Positions 52,628-62,550 are shown, numbered from the stretch's first letter. The stretch is DNA of 64,000 nt from Bradyrhizobium aeschynomenes (GCF_013178945.1 NZ_JABFDM010000004.1:496001-560000); one strand, 5' to 3'. A program made the numbers and translations. Notes: generated by a model from the sequence alone, not told the origin.

Positions 52628-52957
52628 ATGGCCATGACGACGATCACCTTCATCCATGCCGACAACCGCAGCGAGACCGTGGAGGCCGCGGACGGTGACA
52701 GCCTCATGATGGCCGCGCTGTCCCATGGCGTCGACGGGATCGTCGCCGAGTGCGGCGGCAATGCCGTCTGCGCGACGTGTCACGTCTATGTCGACGAAGC
52801 CTGGGCGTCGAAGCTCGATCCCGTGACGGACGACGAGGATGCGCTGCTCGACGGCACGGCCGCCGAGCGACGGCCGAACAGCCGGCTGTCTTGCCAGATC
52901 AAGATCCAGCCGGCGCTCGCCGGGCTCGTCATCCGAATTCCGGACCGGCAGAGCTGA
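52628..52957 (+). CDS. [2Fe-2S] ferredoxin, Pux-like P450 partner
   Basis: 109 residues. Cluster cysteines in AECGGNAVCATCHVYVD and SRLSCQIKI match the vertebrate-type ferredoxins (putidaredoxin, palustrisredoxin). DGDSLMMAALSHGVDGIV and ALLDGTAAERRPNSRLSC closely resemble the HaPux/Pux ferredoxins that deliver electrons to CYP199A. Co-transcribed with the P450. Confidence 0.93.
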   Translation: MAMTTITFIHADNRSETVEAADGDSLMMAALSHGVDGIVAECGGNAVCATCHVYVDEAWASKLDPVTDDEDALLDGTAAERRPNSRLSCQIKIQPALAGLVIRIPDRQS

Positions 52958-53009
52958 ATAATCCGCCGACGACAACAATCAGAACAAGCAACACACGGGG
53001 AGGAACTCC

Positions 53010-54230
53010 ATGAAGCAGCTGAATATTTCCACGCTGGCGCTGGTCGCAGCACTAGGCCTGGGCACCACGGCGTCAGCCGGAGAGATATCGGACAACGTCG
53101 TGCGCGTCGGCGTGCTCAACGACATTTCTGGCATCTTCCAGGACACCAACGGCATGGGCTCGGTCGAGGCCGCACGTATGGCCGCGGAGGATTTCAACGG
53201 CGGCGGCAAAGGCATCAAGGTCGAGATCGTCTACGCCGATCATCAAAACAAGGCCGATATCGGCTCGGCGATCACTCGCAAATGGCTCGACGTCGACAAG
53301 GTCGACGCCGTCGTCGACGTGCCCAATTCGGCCGTCGGCCTCACGATCAACGAGCTCTTGCGCAACAGCCGCATGACCTTCCTGGCCTCGTCGACCGCCA
53401 GCTCCGATCTCACCGGCAAGGCCTGCTCGCCCAACACCATCCAATGGGTCAACGACGCCTGGGCGACCGGCAACACCACCGCGGCCGCGATGATGGGCCG
53501 CGGCGGCAAGGACTGGTACTTCATCACGGTCAACTACGCGCTCGGACAGGGCATCGAGGCGGAAGCGACCAATTATATCGAGAAGCATGGTGGCAAGGTG
53601 CTGGGCTCGGCCAAGCATCCGCTCGGCACGACGGATTTCGCCTCGTTCCTGCTGCAGGCGCAGGGCTCGAAGGCCAAGGTGATCGGGCTTGCGAACGCCG
53701 GCGGAGATACCATCAACGCGGTCAAGCAGGCGTCCGAGTTCGGCATCCAGCAAAGCGGGCAGTCGCTGGTCGCCTTCCTGCTGTTCATCAACGACATCCA
53801 CGGCATGGGCCTGAAGGCTGCACAGGGCCTGCAACTGCTGGAGGCGTTCTATTGGGACATGGATGACGACACCCGCGCCTTCGCCAAGCGCTTCGCGGCG
53901 CGTCCCGGCATGAATGGTAAGATGCCGAGCGGCAACCAGGCCGGCGTCTATGCGTCGACGCTCGCTTATCTCAATGCGGTCGCCGCCACCGGCAGCGACG
54001 ATGCCAAGGACGTCGTCCCGCAGATGAAGACGGTGAAAGGCAAGGACAAGTTGTTCGGTGACACCACAATCCGCGCCGATGGCCGCGTCGTGCATCCGAT
54101 GTATCTGTTCGAGGTCAAGAAGCCGGAAGAGTCGAAATATCCGTACGACTACTATCGTCTGGTCTCGACGATCCCGGCCGAACAGGCGTTCCGGCCGATG
54201 TCTGATGGCGGATGTGTGCTGGTGAAGTGA
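53010..54230 (+). CDS. Branched-chain amino-acid-type ABC transporter substrate-binding protein 1
   Basis: 406 residues; signal peptide MKQLNISTLALVAALGLGT to TASAGE. Periplasmic-binding-protein type I (LivK class): VVRVGVLNDISGIFQDTNG, VEIVYADHQNKADIG and FLASSTASSDLTGKAC. Members of this group in P450/aromatic clusters bind aromatic acids rather than leucine. Separated from the second binding protein gene by a repeat. Confidence 0.9.
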   Translation: MKQLNISTLALVAALGLGTTASAGEISDNVVRVGVLNDISGIFQDTNGMGSVEAARMAAEDFNGGGKGIKVEIVYADHQNKADIGSAITRKWLDVDKVDAVVDVPNSAVGLTINELLRNSRMTFLASSTASSDLTGKACSPNTIQWVNDAWATGNTTAAAMMGRGGKDWYFITVNYALGQGIEAEATNYIEKHGGKVLGSAKHPLGTTDFASFLLQAQGSKAKVIGLANAGGDTINAVKQASEFGIQQSGQSLVAFLLFINDIHGMGLKAAQGLQLLEAFYWDMDDDTRAFAKRFAARPGMNGKMPSGNQAGVYASTLAYLNAVAATGSDDAKDVVPQMKTVKGKDKLFGDTTIRADGRVVHPMYLFEVKKPEESKYPYDYYRLVSTIPAEQAFRPMSDGGCVLVK

Positions 54231-54651
54231 TGCGTTCGTAGGTTAGGGAGCAAGTGATATCTACATGTGACATCTAGAAGTAGATCCTCGCGAGAGCCGC
54301 TGCTCTTCAGTTGCTTCGTCGTGCCCGGGCTTGTCCCGGGCATCCACGTCGAGCGGCGACCGTCGAGCCGCTTGGATGGCCGGAACAAGCCCGGGCACGA
54401 CGGCGTAGGGAAGGCGACTTCCTCTCTCATGACCTTCTTCCCGCCTCTGCCTTCTGCCGTGCTGCAGTATCCTTAACAAGCACTATAGTTCTTGCCTTTG
54501 CCCGTTTCCGGGAATTATGGTGCATGGATCGATCGCGGCAGGACGAACACCGCGCGACGGATGCTGCGGCGAAACGCCGCCGCTCGACGTGCTGCTGCGT
54601 GGCGGTGACGAAACAACGATAAGAACGATTTGTTCGAGGGGAGGGAAGACC
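54231..54651. repeat. Gap with a family D palindromic repeat
   Basis: The repeat at 54317-54403 has the arms CGTCGTGCCCGGGCTTGTCC and AACAAGCCCGGGCACGACG with GCATCCACGTCGAG / inner partners. No gene in the rest of the 421 bp. A purine-rich Shine-Dalgarno (GAGGGGAGGGAAGACC) precedes the next gene. Confidence 0.8.
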
Positions 54652-55821
54652 ATGAAAAGCTTCTGGCTGGCGGGCGCCGCGGCGCTGCTGTTTTCGAGCT
54701 CGGCCTTTGCCGGCGACACCATCAAGATCGGCTTCGTCTCGACCTTCAGCGGTCCGACCGCCGTGATCGGCAACGACATGCGCAACTCGTTCGAGCTTGC
54801 GCTCGATCATCTCGGCCGCAAGATGGACGGCAAGCCGGTCGAGGTGATCTATGAGGACGACCAGCAGAAGCCTGACGTCGGCAAGCAGAAGACCGAGAAA
54901 CTGGTGCAGTCCGACAAGGTCGATTTCATCGTCGGCTACATCTGGTCGAACGTGCTCTTGGCCTCGCTCAAGACCGCCGTGGATTCCCAGACCTTCCTGA
55001 TCTCGGCCAATGCCGGCCCGTCGCAGCTCGCCGGCGAGCTGTGCTCGCCTTACGTGTTCTCGACCTCCTGGCAGAACGATCAGACGCCCGCGGCGATGGG
55101 CCTCTACATGAACCAGAAGGGCGTCAAGTCGGTGTTCCTGATCGGCCCGAACTACGCGGCCGGCAAGGACATGCTGGCGGGCGTGAAGAGCACCTTCAAG
55201 GGCCAGGTCGTCGGCGAGGAATATACGGTGTGGCCGAGCCAGCTCGACTTCTCTGCCGAACTGTCCAAGGCGCGCGCCTCGGGTGCCGAATCGATCTTCG
55301 TGTTCTATCCTGGCGCGGCCGGCGTGCAGTTCCTCAATCAATACGCGCAGGCCGGCCTCAAGGAGAAGATGCCGCTCTACACCGCCTTCACGGTCGACGA
55401 ATTGTCGCTGCCGCTGCAGAAGGACAATGCGCTCGGCGTGCCCGGCGCCCAGGAGTGGGTCAACGACCTGCCCAACGAGCAGAACAAGAGATTCGTCGCC
55501 GACTACCGCAAGAAGTACACCGGCCTGCGTCCGACCTATTACGGCGCTCAGGCCTATGACGCGGCGCAGCTGGTCAACAGCGCGGTGGTCGCGGTCAAGG
55601 GCGACACGTCCAAGAAGGACGCGATGAAGGCCGAGATGGAAAAGGCCAACTTCAAGTCGCTGCGCGGCGCCTTCAAGTTCGGCAACAACCACATCCCGAT
55701 CCAGAGCTTCTATCTCCAGGACGTGGTCAAGGACGCCGACGGCCAGCTCTCGTTGAAGACCGTGGCGACCATCGTCGAGAACGATCAGGACCGCTTCCAC
55801 GACAAGTGCCCGATGAAATAG
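54652..55821 (+). CDS. Branched-chain amino-acid-type ABC transporter substrate-binding protein 2
   Basis: 389 residues from MKSFWLAGAAALLFSSSAFA (signal peptide); the longer frame from 54517 runs through the leader. IKIGFVSTFSGPTAVIGNDM, VIYEDDQQKPDVGKQ and the C-terminal NHIPIQSFYLQDV match the group that binds aromatic acids such as benzoate or coumarate derivatives. It is the binding protein nearest the livHMGF genes and is separated from them by an attenuator-like hairpin. Confidence 0.9.
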   Translation: MKSFWLAGAAALLFSSSAFAGDTIKIGFVSTFSGPTAVIGNDMRNSFELALDHLGRKMDGKPVEVIYEDDQQKPDVGKQKTEKLVQSDKVDFIVGYIWSNVLLASLKTAVDSQTFLISANAGPSQLAGELCSPYVFSTSWQNDQTPAAMGLYMNQKGVKSVFLIGPNYAAGKDMLAGVKSTFKGQVVGEEYTVWPSQLDFSAELSKARASGAESIFVFYPGAAGVQFLNQYAQAGLKEKMPLYTAFTVDELSLPLQKDNALGVPGAQEWVNDLPNEQNKRFVADYRKKYTGLRPTYYGAQAYDAAQLVNSAVVAVKGDTSKKDAMKAEMEKANFKSLRGAFKFGNNHIPIQSFYLQDVVKDADGQLSLKTVATIVENDQDRFHDKCPMK

Positions 55822-55830
55822 CGATCAAGG

Positions 55831-55865
55831 AAATTCCGCGGCCGGTCCCAACCGGCCTGGAATTT
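55831..55865 (+). terminator. Attenuator-like hairpin between binding-protein and permease genes
   Basis: AAATTCC (55831-55837) pairs with GGAATTT (55859-55865), and GGCCGG (55840-55845) with CCGGCC (55852-55857). Such stem-loops typically let the binding-protein message outnumber the downstream permease message. No long U-tract. Confidence 0.6.
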
Positions 55866-55967
55866 GCTTGAAGCTTAAAACATCTTCGTCCTAAGATCGA
55901 AGGACGGACATGGCGGCAGCGCCTGTAACGGTTCTGCCGCCGTCTTTTTGAGCGTGAAGTGAGGGGC

Positions 55968-56885
55968 ATGCTTCTCGTCGTCGAACAATTTTTGAACGGG
56001 CTGCAGTTCGGACTGCTGCTGTTCCTGCTGGCTGCCGGCCTGACGCTGGTGTTCGGCATCATGGACCTCGTCAACCTCGCCCACGGCTCGCTCTACATGA
56101 TGGGCGCCTATTTCGCGGCGACCTTCGTGGCCTGGACCGGCAGCTTCGTGCTCGGCGGCGTCATGGCGCTCGGTGCCACGCTTCTGCTCGGCATCGTGCT
56201 CGAATTCACGGCACTGCGCCATCTCTATGGGCGCGACCACCTCGACCACGTGCTCGCGACCTTCGGCCTGATCCTGTTCTTCAACGAGGCGGTCCGGCTG
56301 ATCTGGGGCCCGGCGGGCCTCGCTCTGCCGCTGCCGTCCTGGCTCGCCTTTCCCGTCACGATCCTGCCCGGCATCCAATATCCGGCCTATCGCCTGGCCA
56401 TCATCGTCGTGGCGCTGCTGGTCGCGCTGCTGCTCTATCTCGGCGTCATGCGCACGCGGATCGGAATGCTGATCCGCGCCGGCGCCTCCAACCGCGAGAT
56501 GATCGGCGCGCTCGGCATCAACATCAAGCTGCTCTATACGCTGGTGTTCGGGCTCGGTGCCGCGCTGGCCGGCCTTGCCGGGCTGATGCAGGCGCCGATC
56601 CTCACCGTGCAGATTGGCATGGGCGAGAACATCCTGATCCTGGCCTTCGTCGTGATCGTGATCGGCGGCATCGGCTCGATCCGCGGCGCCTTCATCGCCG
56701 CGATCATGATCGGCCTGATCGACACGATGGGACGCGCCTTCCTGCCCAATCTGCTGCGCCAAGTGCTGAACTCGGCCTCGGCGTCCACAGCGGCGCCGGC
56801 GCTGTCCTCGATGCTGATCTATCTCCTGATGGCGATCGTGCTGGTGGCGCGGCCTGAAGGTCTGTTTCCGGCCAACCGCAGATGA
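55968..56885 (+). CDS. livH: LivH-type ABC transporter permease
   Basis: 305 residues from MLLVVEQFLNGLQFGLLLFL; a GTG three codons earlier (55959) is possible. Eight or so membrane helices; LVFGIMDLVNLAHGSLYMMGAY and LYTLVFGLGAALAGLAG are LivH signatures, with MGENILILAFVVIVIGGIGS. Forms the channel with LivM. Confidence 0.93.
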   Translation: MLLVVEQFLNGLQFGLLLFLLAAGLTLVFGIMDLVNLAHGSLYMMGAYFAATFVAWTGSFVLGGVMALGATLLLGIVLEFTALRHLYGRDHLDHVLATFGLILFFNEAVRLIWGPAGLALPLPSWLAFPVTILPGIQYPAYRLAIIVVALLVALLLYLGVMRTRIGMLIRAGASNREMIGALGINIKLLYTLVFGLGAALAGLAGLMQAPILTVQIGMGENILILAFVVIVIGGIGSIRGAFIAAIMIGLIDTMGRAFLPNLLRQVLNSASASTAAPALSSMLIYLLMAIVLVARPEGLFPANRR

Positions 56886-57829
56886 AATCACAGCTCAACG
56901 TCTCATCCGTCGTCGCCGCCCTCGTGGTGGCCGGCCTGGTGCTGCTGCCGGTGTATTCGAACCTGACCGGCAACATCTTCATCCTCACGCTGTTCACCCG
57001 AATCGTGATCCTGGCCCTGTCGGCCGTCAGCCTGAACCTGATCATGGGCTATGGCGGCATGATGAGCTTCGGTCATGCCGCCTATCTCGGCATCGGCGGC
57101 TATGCCGTCGGCATCCTGGCACAGGAGGGCATCGGCTCCGGCTGGGCCCAGTTCGCGGTCGCCATCGCGGTATCTGCGCTGTATGCGCTGGTGATCGGCG
57201 CGCTCAGTCTGCGCACCCGCGGCGTCTATTTCATCATGATCACGCTGGCCTTTGCGCAGATGGCCTATTACGTCGCCTCGGGCCTCGCGCGCTATGGCGG
57301 CGATGACGGGCTGACCGTCTACAAGCGCAGCGATTTCGGCGGCCCGATCAATCTCGGCAACCGCGTGCAGTTCTATTATCTCTGCCTGTTCTGCCTGCTC
57401 GCCGTGGTGGCGCTGGTCTGGCGCATCGTCAATTCGCGCTTTGGGCTCGTGCTGCAGGGCCTGCGCTCCAACGAGCAGCGCATGCAGGCGATCGGCTTCC
57501 CGTCCAAGCGCTACAAGCTCGCCTGCTTCGTCATCGCCGGCATGCTGTGCGGGCTGTCCGGCGCGCTGCTGGCCAACAACACCGATTTCGTCAGCCCGGC
57601 CGTGATGTACTGGACACGCTCCGGCGACCTGATGGTGATGGTGATCCTGGGCGGCATGGGCACCCTGATGGGGCCGGTCGTCGGCTCCGTCGTGTTCCTT
57701 GTGCTGGAGGAGGTGCTGTCGCAGCTCACCGAATATTGGGCGCTGATCATGGGGCCGCTGCTGCTGCTGATCGTGCTGTTCGGCCGCGGCGGCATCATGG
57801 GCATGCTCGGGAGGTTGAACCGTGGCTGA
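56882..57829 (+). CDS. livM: LivM-type ABC transporter permease
   Basis: 315 residues; the ATG overlaps the livH stop (ATGA). Family motifs: LNLIMGYGGMMSFGHAAYLG, TRGVYFIMITLAFAQM and VILGGMGTLMGPVVGS. Second membrane subunit of the importer. Confidence 0.94.
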   Translation: MKSQLNVSSVVAALVVAGLVLLPVYSNLTGNIFILTLFTRIVILALSAVSLNLIMGYGGMMSFGHAAYLGIGGYAVGILAQEGIGSGWAQFAVAIAVSALYALVIGALSLRTRGVYFIMITLAFAQMAYYVASGLARYGGDDGLTVYKRSDFGGPINLGNRVQFYYLCLFCLLAVVALVWRIVNSRFGLVLQGLRSNEQRMQAIGFPSKRYKLACFVIAGMLCGLSGALLANNTDFVSPAVMYWTRSGDLMVMVILGGMGTLMGPVVGSVVFLVLEEVLSQLTEYWALIMGPLLLLIVLFGRGGIMGMLGRLNRG

Positions 57830-58584
57830 GCCGCTGCTTCGCGTCGACAATCTGGTACGCCGCTTCGGCGGCATCATCGCCACCGACCACGTCTGCCTGG
57901 ACGTGTCCAAGGGCGAGATCCACGCCATCATCGGGCCGAACGGCGCCGGCAAGACCACGCTGATCAGCCAGCTCACCGGCCACCTCGCGCCGCATGCCGG
58001 CCGCATCTTCCTCGGTGGCCGGGACATTTCCTCCTTCCCGGCCTACAAGCGCAGTGCCCTCGGCCTTGCGCGTTCGTTCCAGATCACCTCGCTGCTGACC
58101 GATTTCACCGCGGCCGACAATGCCGCGCTGGCCGCGCAGGCCCATGACGGCAGGCATTCGTTCCGCTTCTTCGCCAATGCGCGCAAGGAGAAGCCGCTGC
58201 GCGATGCGGCGCGCGCCGCGCTGGAGCGCGTCGGCCTCGGCCATCGCGCCGATGTGCTGGTCTCGAAGCTCAGCCATGGCGAGCAGCGCGAGCTGGAGCT
58301 CGCGGTCGCGCTCGCGACCAAGCCGCAACTGCTGCTGCTCGACGAGCCGATGGCCGGCCTCGGTGTCACCGAGTCGCAGCGGATGGTGAAGCTGCTGGCA
58401 GAGCTCCGCAATGAGGTCTCGATCGTGCTGGTGGAGCACGACATGGAAGCGGTGTTCGCGCTGGCCGACCGCATCTCGGTCCTGGTCTACGGCCGCATCA
58501 TCGCCTCGGGCAAGCCGGACGAGATTCGCCAGAACGAGGAGGTCAAGCGCGCCTATCTCGGCGATCAGCATGTGGTGGTTGGCC

Positions 58585-58592
<8 letters not shown>
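57822..58592 (+). CDS. livG: LivG-type ABC transporter ATPase
   Basis: 256 residues from a GTG (VAEPLLRVDNLVRRFGG) with GGGAGG seven bases upstream, overlapping the livM end. Walker A GPNGAGKTT, signature LSHGEQRELELAVAL, Walker B LLLLDEPMAGLG, switch VEHDMEAV. Confidence 0.95.
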
Positions 58593-59313
<721 letters not shown>

Positions 59314-59500
59314 CTGCGGCGCGCTGCCAGCCGAGATGACATGGGAGCGGATTGACCCACATCAAGCTCATATCGCATGCGGGTGCGTAGATTTCGACAG
59401 CTGTGCTGACATGCGCTGATTTTTCGCATTGAGGCGCCGCTTGGACGGGACTATTCTTCCAGGTAGTGGTTTGTTTTGCCTTTTATCAAAGGTTGAGCAA

Positions 59501-59653
59501 ATGCGTGCGCTTCATCTTCGATTGGAAGCACCGAGAAAAGCCGTGGCCGGTCTGCGCGGCTTCTGGTCCGATCACGCCGACCTTGAAACGGCGCTATGCA
59601 TCGCCTTCATGCTGATCGTCGGGATCATCGTCAAGCTGACGCCGCCGGGCTAG
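59501..59653 (+). CDS. Small single-helix membrane protein
   Basis: 50 residues from MRALHLRLEAPRKAVAGL. A basic N-terminal part is followed by one membrane helix (ALCIAFMLIVGIIVKL) and a short end PPG. The open frame begins at 59429, but this ATG is preceded by AGGTTGAG. No family recognised; the coding call rests on helix pattern and a sensible start. Confidence 0.5.
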   Translation: MRALHLRLEAPRKAVAGLRGFWSDHADLETALCIAFMLIVGIIVKLTPPG

Positions 59654-59686
59654 ACGCTGGGTGAACAGCGATCTCGCGAACCGCTC

Positions 59687-60055
59687 TTAGCGGTCGAACG
59701 GGATGTACTTCTGGTACTCCTTCGGCACCCGGCTTCGGTAGCGCGAGGGCACCGTGCCGCTGCGCAGGGAGTCCTCGACCTCCTTCCGGGTGGTCTTCGT
59801 CCGCTTCTTCGTCCTTGTCTTCGTCCCGGCCGCGTCGGCGGCGGGCTTTGTTTCGGCCGGCCTGGTCTCGGCCGGTTTGTCGCTCGCGGCCGCGGGGGCC
59901 GGGGCGGGTGCTGCTGCCGCGGGAGAGGGATTCGGTGTCGGCGAGGGAGTTGCGGCTGGTGCGTCCGCGGCGGGGGCGCTCTGCGCACGCGCCGTTGCAG
60001 ACATCAAGCCCAGAGCCAGCAGGCTTGCCACGGCGATCCCAGACAACTTGAACAT
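59687..60055 (-). CDS. Exported Ala/Pro-rich protein of unknown function
   Basis: 122 residues from MFKLSGIAVASLLALGLMSA (signal peptide to TARAQS). A low-complexity Ala/Pro/Thr linker is followed by a strongly basic segment (GTKTRTKKRTKTTRKEVED) and a C-terminus SRYRSRVPKEYQKYIPFDR. Looks like a periplasmic or outer-membrane-associated linker protein. No domain recognised. Confidence 0.65.
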   Translation of the reverse strand: MFKLSGIAVASLLALGLMSATARAQSAPAADAPAATPSPTPNPSPAAAAPAPAPAAASDKPAETRPAETKPAADAAGTKTRTKKRTKTTRKEVEDSLRSGTVPSRYRSRVPKEYQKYIPFDR

Positions 60056-60280
60056 GACGAAGAGACTCCAAACCACGGTCGCGGATGTGCCGGCCTGATG
60101 AGGTCGCCTGCGTGAGCCCATCGGTTCATGCTCTCCTTGCATGGCCGCTGCCCCGCCATCAGCCTCATCGCCCAAGATGAATCCGGGCTGCCAGCTTTTT
60201 AAGCACAGGCTGCCGTGCGCTCTGTTGAATCGCAAGCGTTTTCCTCTGGCACGCGGCTTGCTGACCTCGATCGTCAGAGT

Positions 60281-60385
60281 TGGCAGCTAGGGTTCCGGTT
60301 CTCGATCGAGAACGCTGGTCCGAGAGCAGCCGCCAGGGGAGAGCCCTGGTGCACGGCGGGATAAAAACCCGGGAGACCTCAGTGG
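60281..60385 (+). promoter_or_regulatory. Guanidine-I (ykkC) riboswitch aptamer
   Basis: The conserved blocks of the class are present in order: CTAGGGTTCCG (60287-60297), a P2 hairpin GTTCTC-GATC-GAGAAC (60298-60313), CTGGTCCGAGAG (60315-60326), a P3 hairpin CCAGGG / CCCTGG (60333-60349), and ACGGCGGGATAAAAACCCGGGAGA-type sequence (60353-60376), in which the GGGA and CCCGGGAGA parts are invariant in the family. It lies about 75 bp upstream of the importer gene. The class binds guanidinium and turns on guanidine exporters or degradation genes. Confidence 0.93.
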
Positions 60386-60415
60386 CCGCGCTTGGCAGGC
60401 TCGAGGTTGTGTTTG

Positions 60416-60450
60416 CCAGTCCGCAGGTCACAAAACCGATGAGGGACTGG
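60416..60450 (+). promoter_or_regulatory. Putative Shine-Dalgarno sequestering helix (riboswitch expression platform)
   Basis: CCAGTCC (60416-60422) is the perfect complement of GGACTGG (60444-60450), which overlaps the GAGGG Shine-Dalgarno (60441-60445) of the next gene. No terminator with a U-tract follows the aptamer, so control may act on translation start. How aptamer folding would release this helix is not shown. Confidence 0.55.
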
Positions 60451-60452
60451 AC

Positions 60453-61523
60453 ATGTTCAAAGCGCAGAAACTGTTTGTTGCACTGCTCGCGGCTTCGACG
60501 CTGGCGACCGCATCGCTGTCACCCGCTTACGCCGAGAAGAAAAAAGAATTCAACATCGCCTGGACGATCTATGTCGGCTGGATGCCGTGGCCCTATGCGG
60601 CGGAGTCCGGGATCGTCAAGAAATGGGCCGACAAATACGGCATCTCGATCAAGGTCACCCAGATCAACGACTACGTCGAGTCGATCAACCAGTACACCGC
60701 CGGCAAGTTCGACGGCGTGACCGTCACCAACATGGATGCGTTGACGATCCCGGCCGCCGGCGGCGTCGATACGTCGGCCATCATCATGGGCGATTACTCC
60801 AACGGCAATGACGGCGTCGTGCTGAAGAAGGGCAAGACCATGGCCGACATCAAGGGCCAGAAGGTCAATCTCGTCGAGCTCTCGGTGTCGCATTATCTGC
60901 TGGCGCGCGGTCTCGAAACCGTCAAGCTGTCCGAGAAGAACATCAAGACGGTCAACACGTCGGACGCAGATATCGTCGCCGCCGCGAAGTCGCCGGACAC
61001 CACGGCCGTGGTCACCTGGAACCCGCAGCTTCTGGAAGTGAAGGCCGAGCCCGGCGCCACGCTGGTGTTCGACTCCAGCAAGATCCCCGGCGAGATCGAG
61101 GACCTCCTGGTCGTCAACACGCAGACACTCAAGGACAATCCGGAGCTCGGCAAGGCGCTGACCGGCATCTGGTACGAGACCATCGCGCTGATGAAGGACC
61201 AGAGCGAGAAGGGCAAGGCCGCACGCGAGGCGATGGCAAAACTCTCGGGCACCGATCTCGCGGGCTTCGAGACCCAGCTCAAGACCACCTTCATGTATTA
61301 CGAGCCGAAGGATGCGCTCGCCTTCATGACCGGTCCGGAGTTGCCGAAGATCATGGATCACGTCCGCACCTTCTGCTTCGACCACAATCTGCTCGGCGAG
61401 AACGTGAAGTCGAAGGATGCGGTGGGCATATCGACGCCGTCGAAGGCGCTTGGCTCCACGACCAACGTCAAGCTGCGCTTCGATCCGACCTTCATGAAGA
61501 TGGCGGCGGACGGGAAGCTCTAA
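60453..61523 (+). CDS. NitT/TauT-type ABC substrate-binding protein, probable guanidine binder
   Basis: 356 residues with a signal peptide (MFKAQKLFVALLAASTLATA to PAYAEK). IAWTIYVGWMPWPYAAESGIVKKW and GKFDGVTVTNMDALTIPAAGG match the binding proteins of the 'urea carboxylase region' ABC transporters, a group now associated with guanidine import. First gene under the guanidine-I riboswitch. Tryptophan/aromatic residues near the start could form the cation-binding pocket (inference). Confidence 0.88.
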   Translation: MFKAQKLFVALLAASTLATASLSPAYAEKKKEFNIAWTIYVGWMPWPYAAESGIVKKWADKYGISIKVTQINDYVESINQYTAGKFDGVTVTNMDALTIPAAGGVDTSAIIMGDYSNGNDGVVLKKGKTMADIKGQKVNLVELSVSHYLLARGLETVKLSEKNIKTVNTSDADIVAAAKSPDTTAVVTWNPQLLEVKAEPGATLVFDSSKIPGEIEDLLVVNTQTLKDNPELGKALTGIWYETIALMKDQSEKGKAAREAMAKLSGTDLAGFETQLKTTFMYYEPKDALAFMTGPELPKIMDHVRTFCFDHNLLGENVKSKDAVGISTPSKALGSTTNVKLRFDPTFMKMAADGKL

Positions 61524-61552
61524 CCGGTCAATCGCCGCGCCACCAGCATCTA

Positions 61553-61654
61553 CCCTCACCCTGAGGAGCCCGCCGCAGGCGGGCGTCTCGAAGGGCGAGG
61601 CCCGTGACGTGGCCTCATGGTTCGAGACGGCGCTACGCGCCTCCTCACCATGAG
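61553..61654. repeat. Dispersed palindromic repeat between binding-protein and permease genes
   Basis: CCCTCACCCTGAGGAGCCCGCC and GTCTCGAAGGGCGAGG face TGGTTCGAGAC and GGCGCTACGCGCCTCCTCACC-ATGAGG. It fills most of the 205-bp gap 61524-61728. Confidence 0.8.
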
Positions 61655-61728
61655 GAGGTACACCGGAGGTCGGCGCTGCACATTGACCTTGAGCAGCGTG
61701 CTCATTGGAGGATTGAGGGAGTCGTCTG

Positions 61729-62550
61729 ATGCCGCGTGCGATGAATGTCGTTCCGAACCGCGGAAGTCGGCTGCTGCTGGCGTTGCTGCCGTTCCTGCTG
61801 ATCGCGCTGATCTACGTCGTCGGCTCGGCGCAGCGGCGGGCCGACAATCCCGATGACAAGCTGCTGCCGCCGGTCTCGGAAATGGTCGCGACCTCGAAGC
61901 GGCTCGCGACCGAGCCCGACCGTCGCTCCGGCGATTACGTGCTGTGGTCGGACACGGCGGCGAGCCTGCAGCGCCTTGCGCTCGGCCTCGGCATCTCCGC
62001 GATCATCGGGCTCACGCTCGGGCTTGCGATTGGCCTGCTGCCGATCGCCGGCGCCGGCTTCGGCACCTTGGTCGCGGTGCTGTCGATGATCCCGCCGATG
62101 GCGGTGCTGCCGGTGTTGTTCATCGTGTTCGGCCTCGGTGAGCTCTCCAAGGTGGTACTGATCATCATCGGCGTCACGCCGACCTTGGTGCGTGACCTCT
62201 CGCTCGAGGTGCAGAACATGCCGCGCGAGCAGCTGATCAAGGCGCAGACGTTGGGTGCCTCCACCTGGCAGGTCGCGATCCGCGTGGTGCTGCCGCAGAT
62301 CATGCCCCGTCTGATCCAGGGCCTGCGGCTGATGATCGGGCCGGCCTTCCTGTTCCTGATCTCGGCCGAGGCGATCGCCTCCGATGTCGGCCTCGGTTAT
62401 CGCATCTTCCTGGTCCGTCGCTATCTGTCGATGGACGTGATCCTGCCTTACGTCGTCTGGATCACCTTGCTCGCCTACGTCTTCGACTACGCCCTGGTCT
62501 GGTTCGGCCGGCGCGTCTTTCCTTGGGCTTATGCGCAGGGGAGCCGCTGA
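61729..62550 (+). CDS. NitT/TauT-type ABC transporter permease, probable guanidine importer
   Basis: 273 residues from MPRAMNVVPNRGSRLLLALL, preceded by GGGAG seven bases upstream. About six membrane helices; the EAA coupling loop is EQLIKAQTLGASTWQVAIRVVLPQ. SsuC/TauC class, matching the permease of urea-carboxylase-region/guanidine transporters. Confidence 0.88.
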   Translation: MPRAMNVVPNRGSRLLLALLPFLLIALIYVVGSAQRRADNPDDKLLPPVSEMVATSKRLATEPDRRSGDYVLWSDTAASLQRLALGLGISAIIGLTLGLAIGLLPIAGAGFGTLVAVLSMIPPMAVLPVLFIVFGLGELSKVVLIIIGVTPTLVRDLSLEVQNMPREQLIKAQTLGASTWQVAIRVVLPQIMPRLIQGLRLMIGPAFLFLISAEAIASDVGLGYRIFLVRRYLSMDVILPYVVWITLLAYVFDYALVWFGRRVFPWAYAQGSR

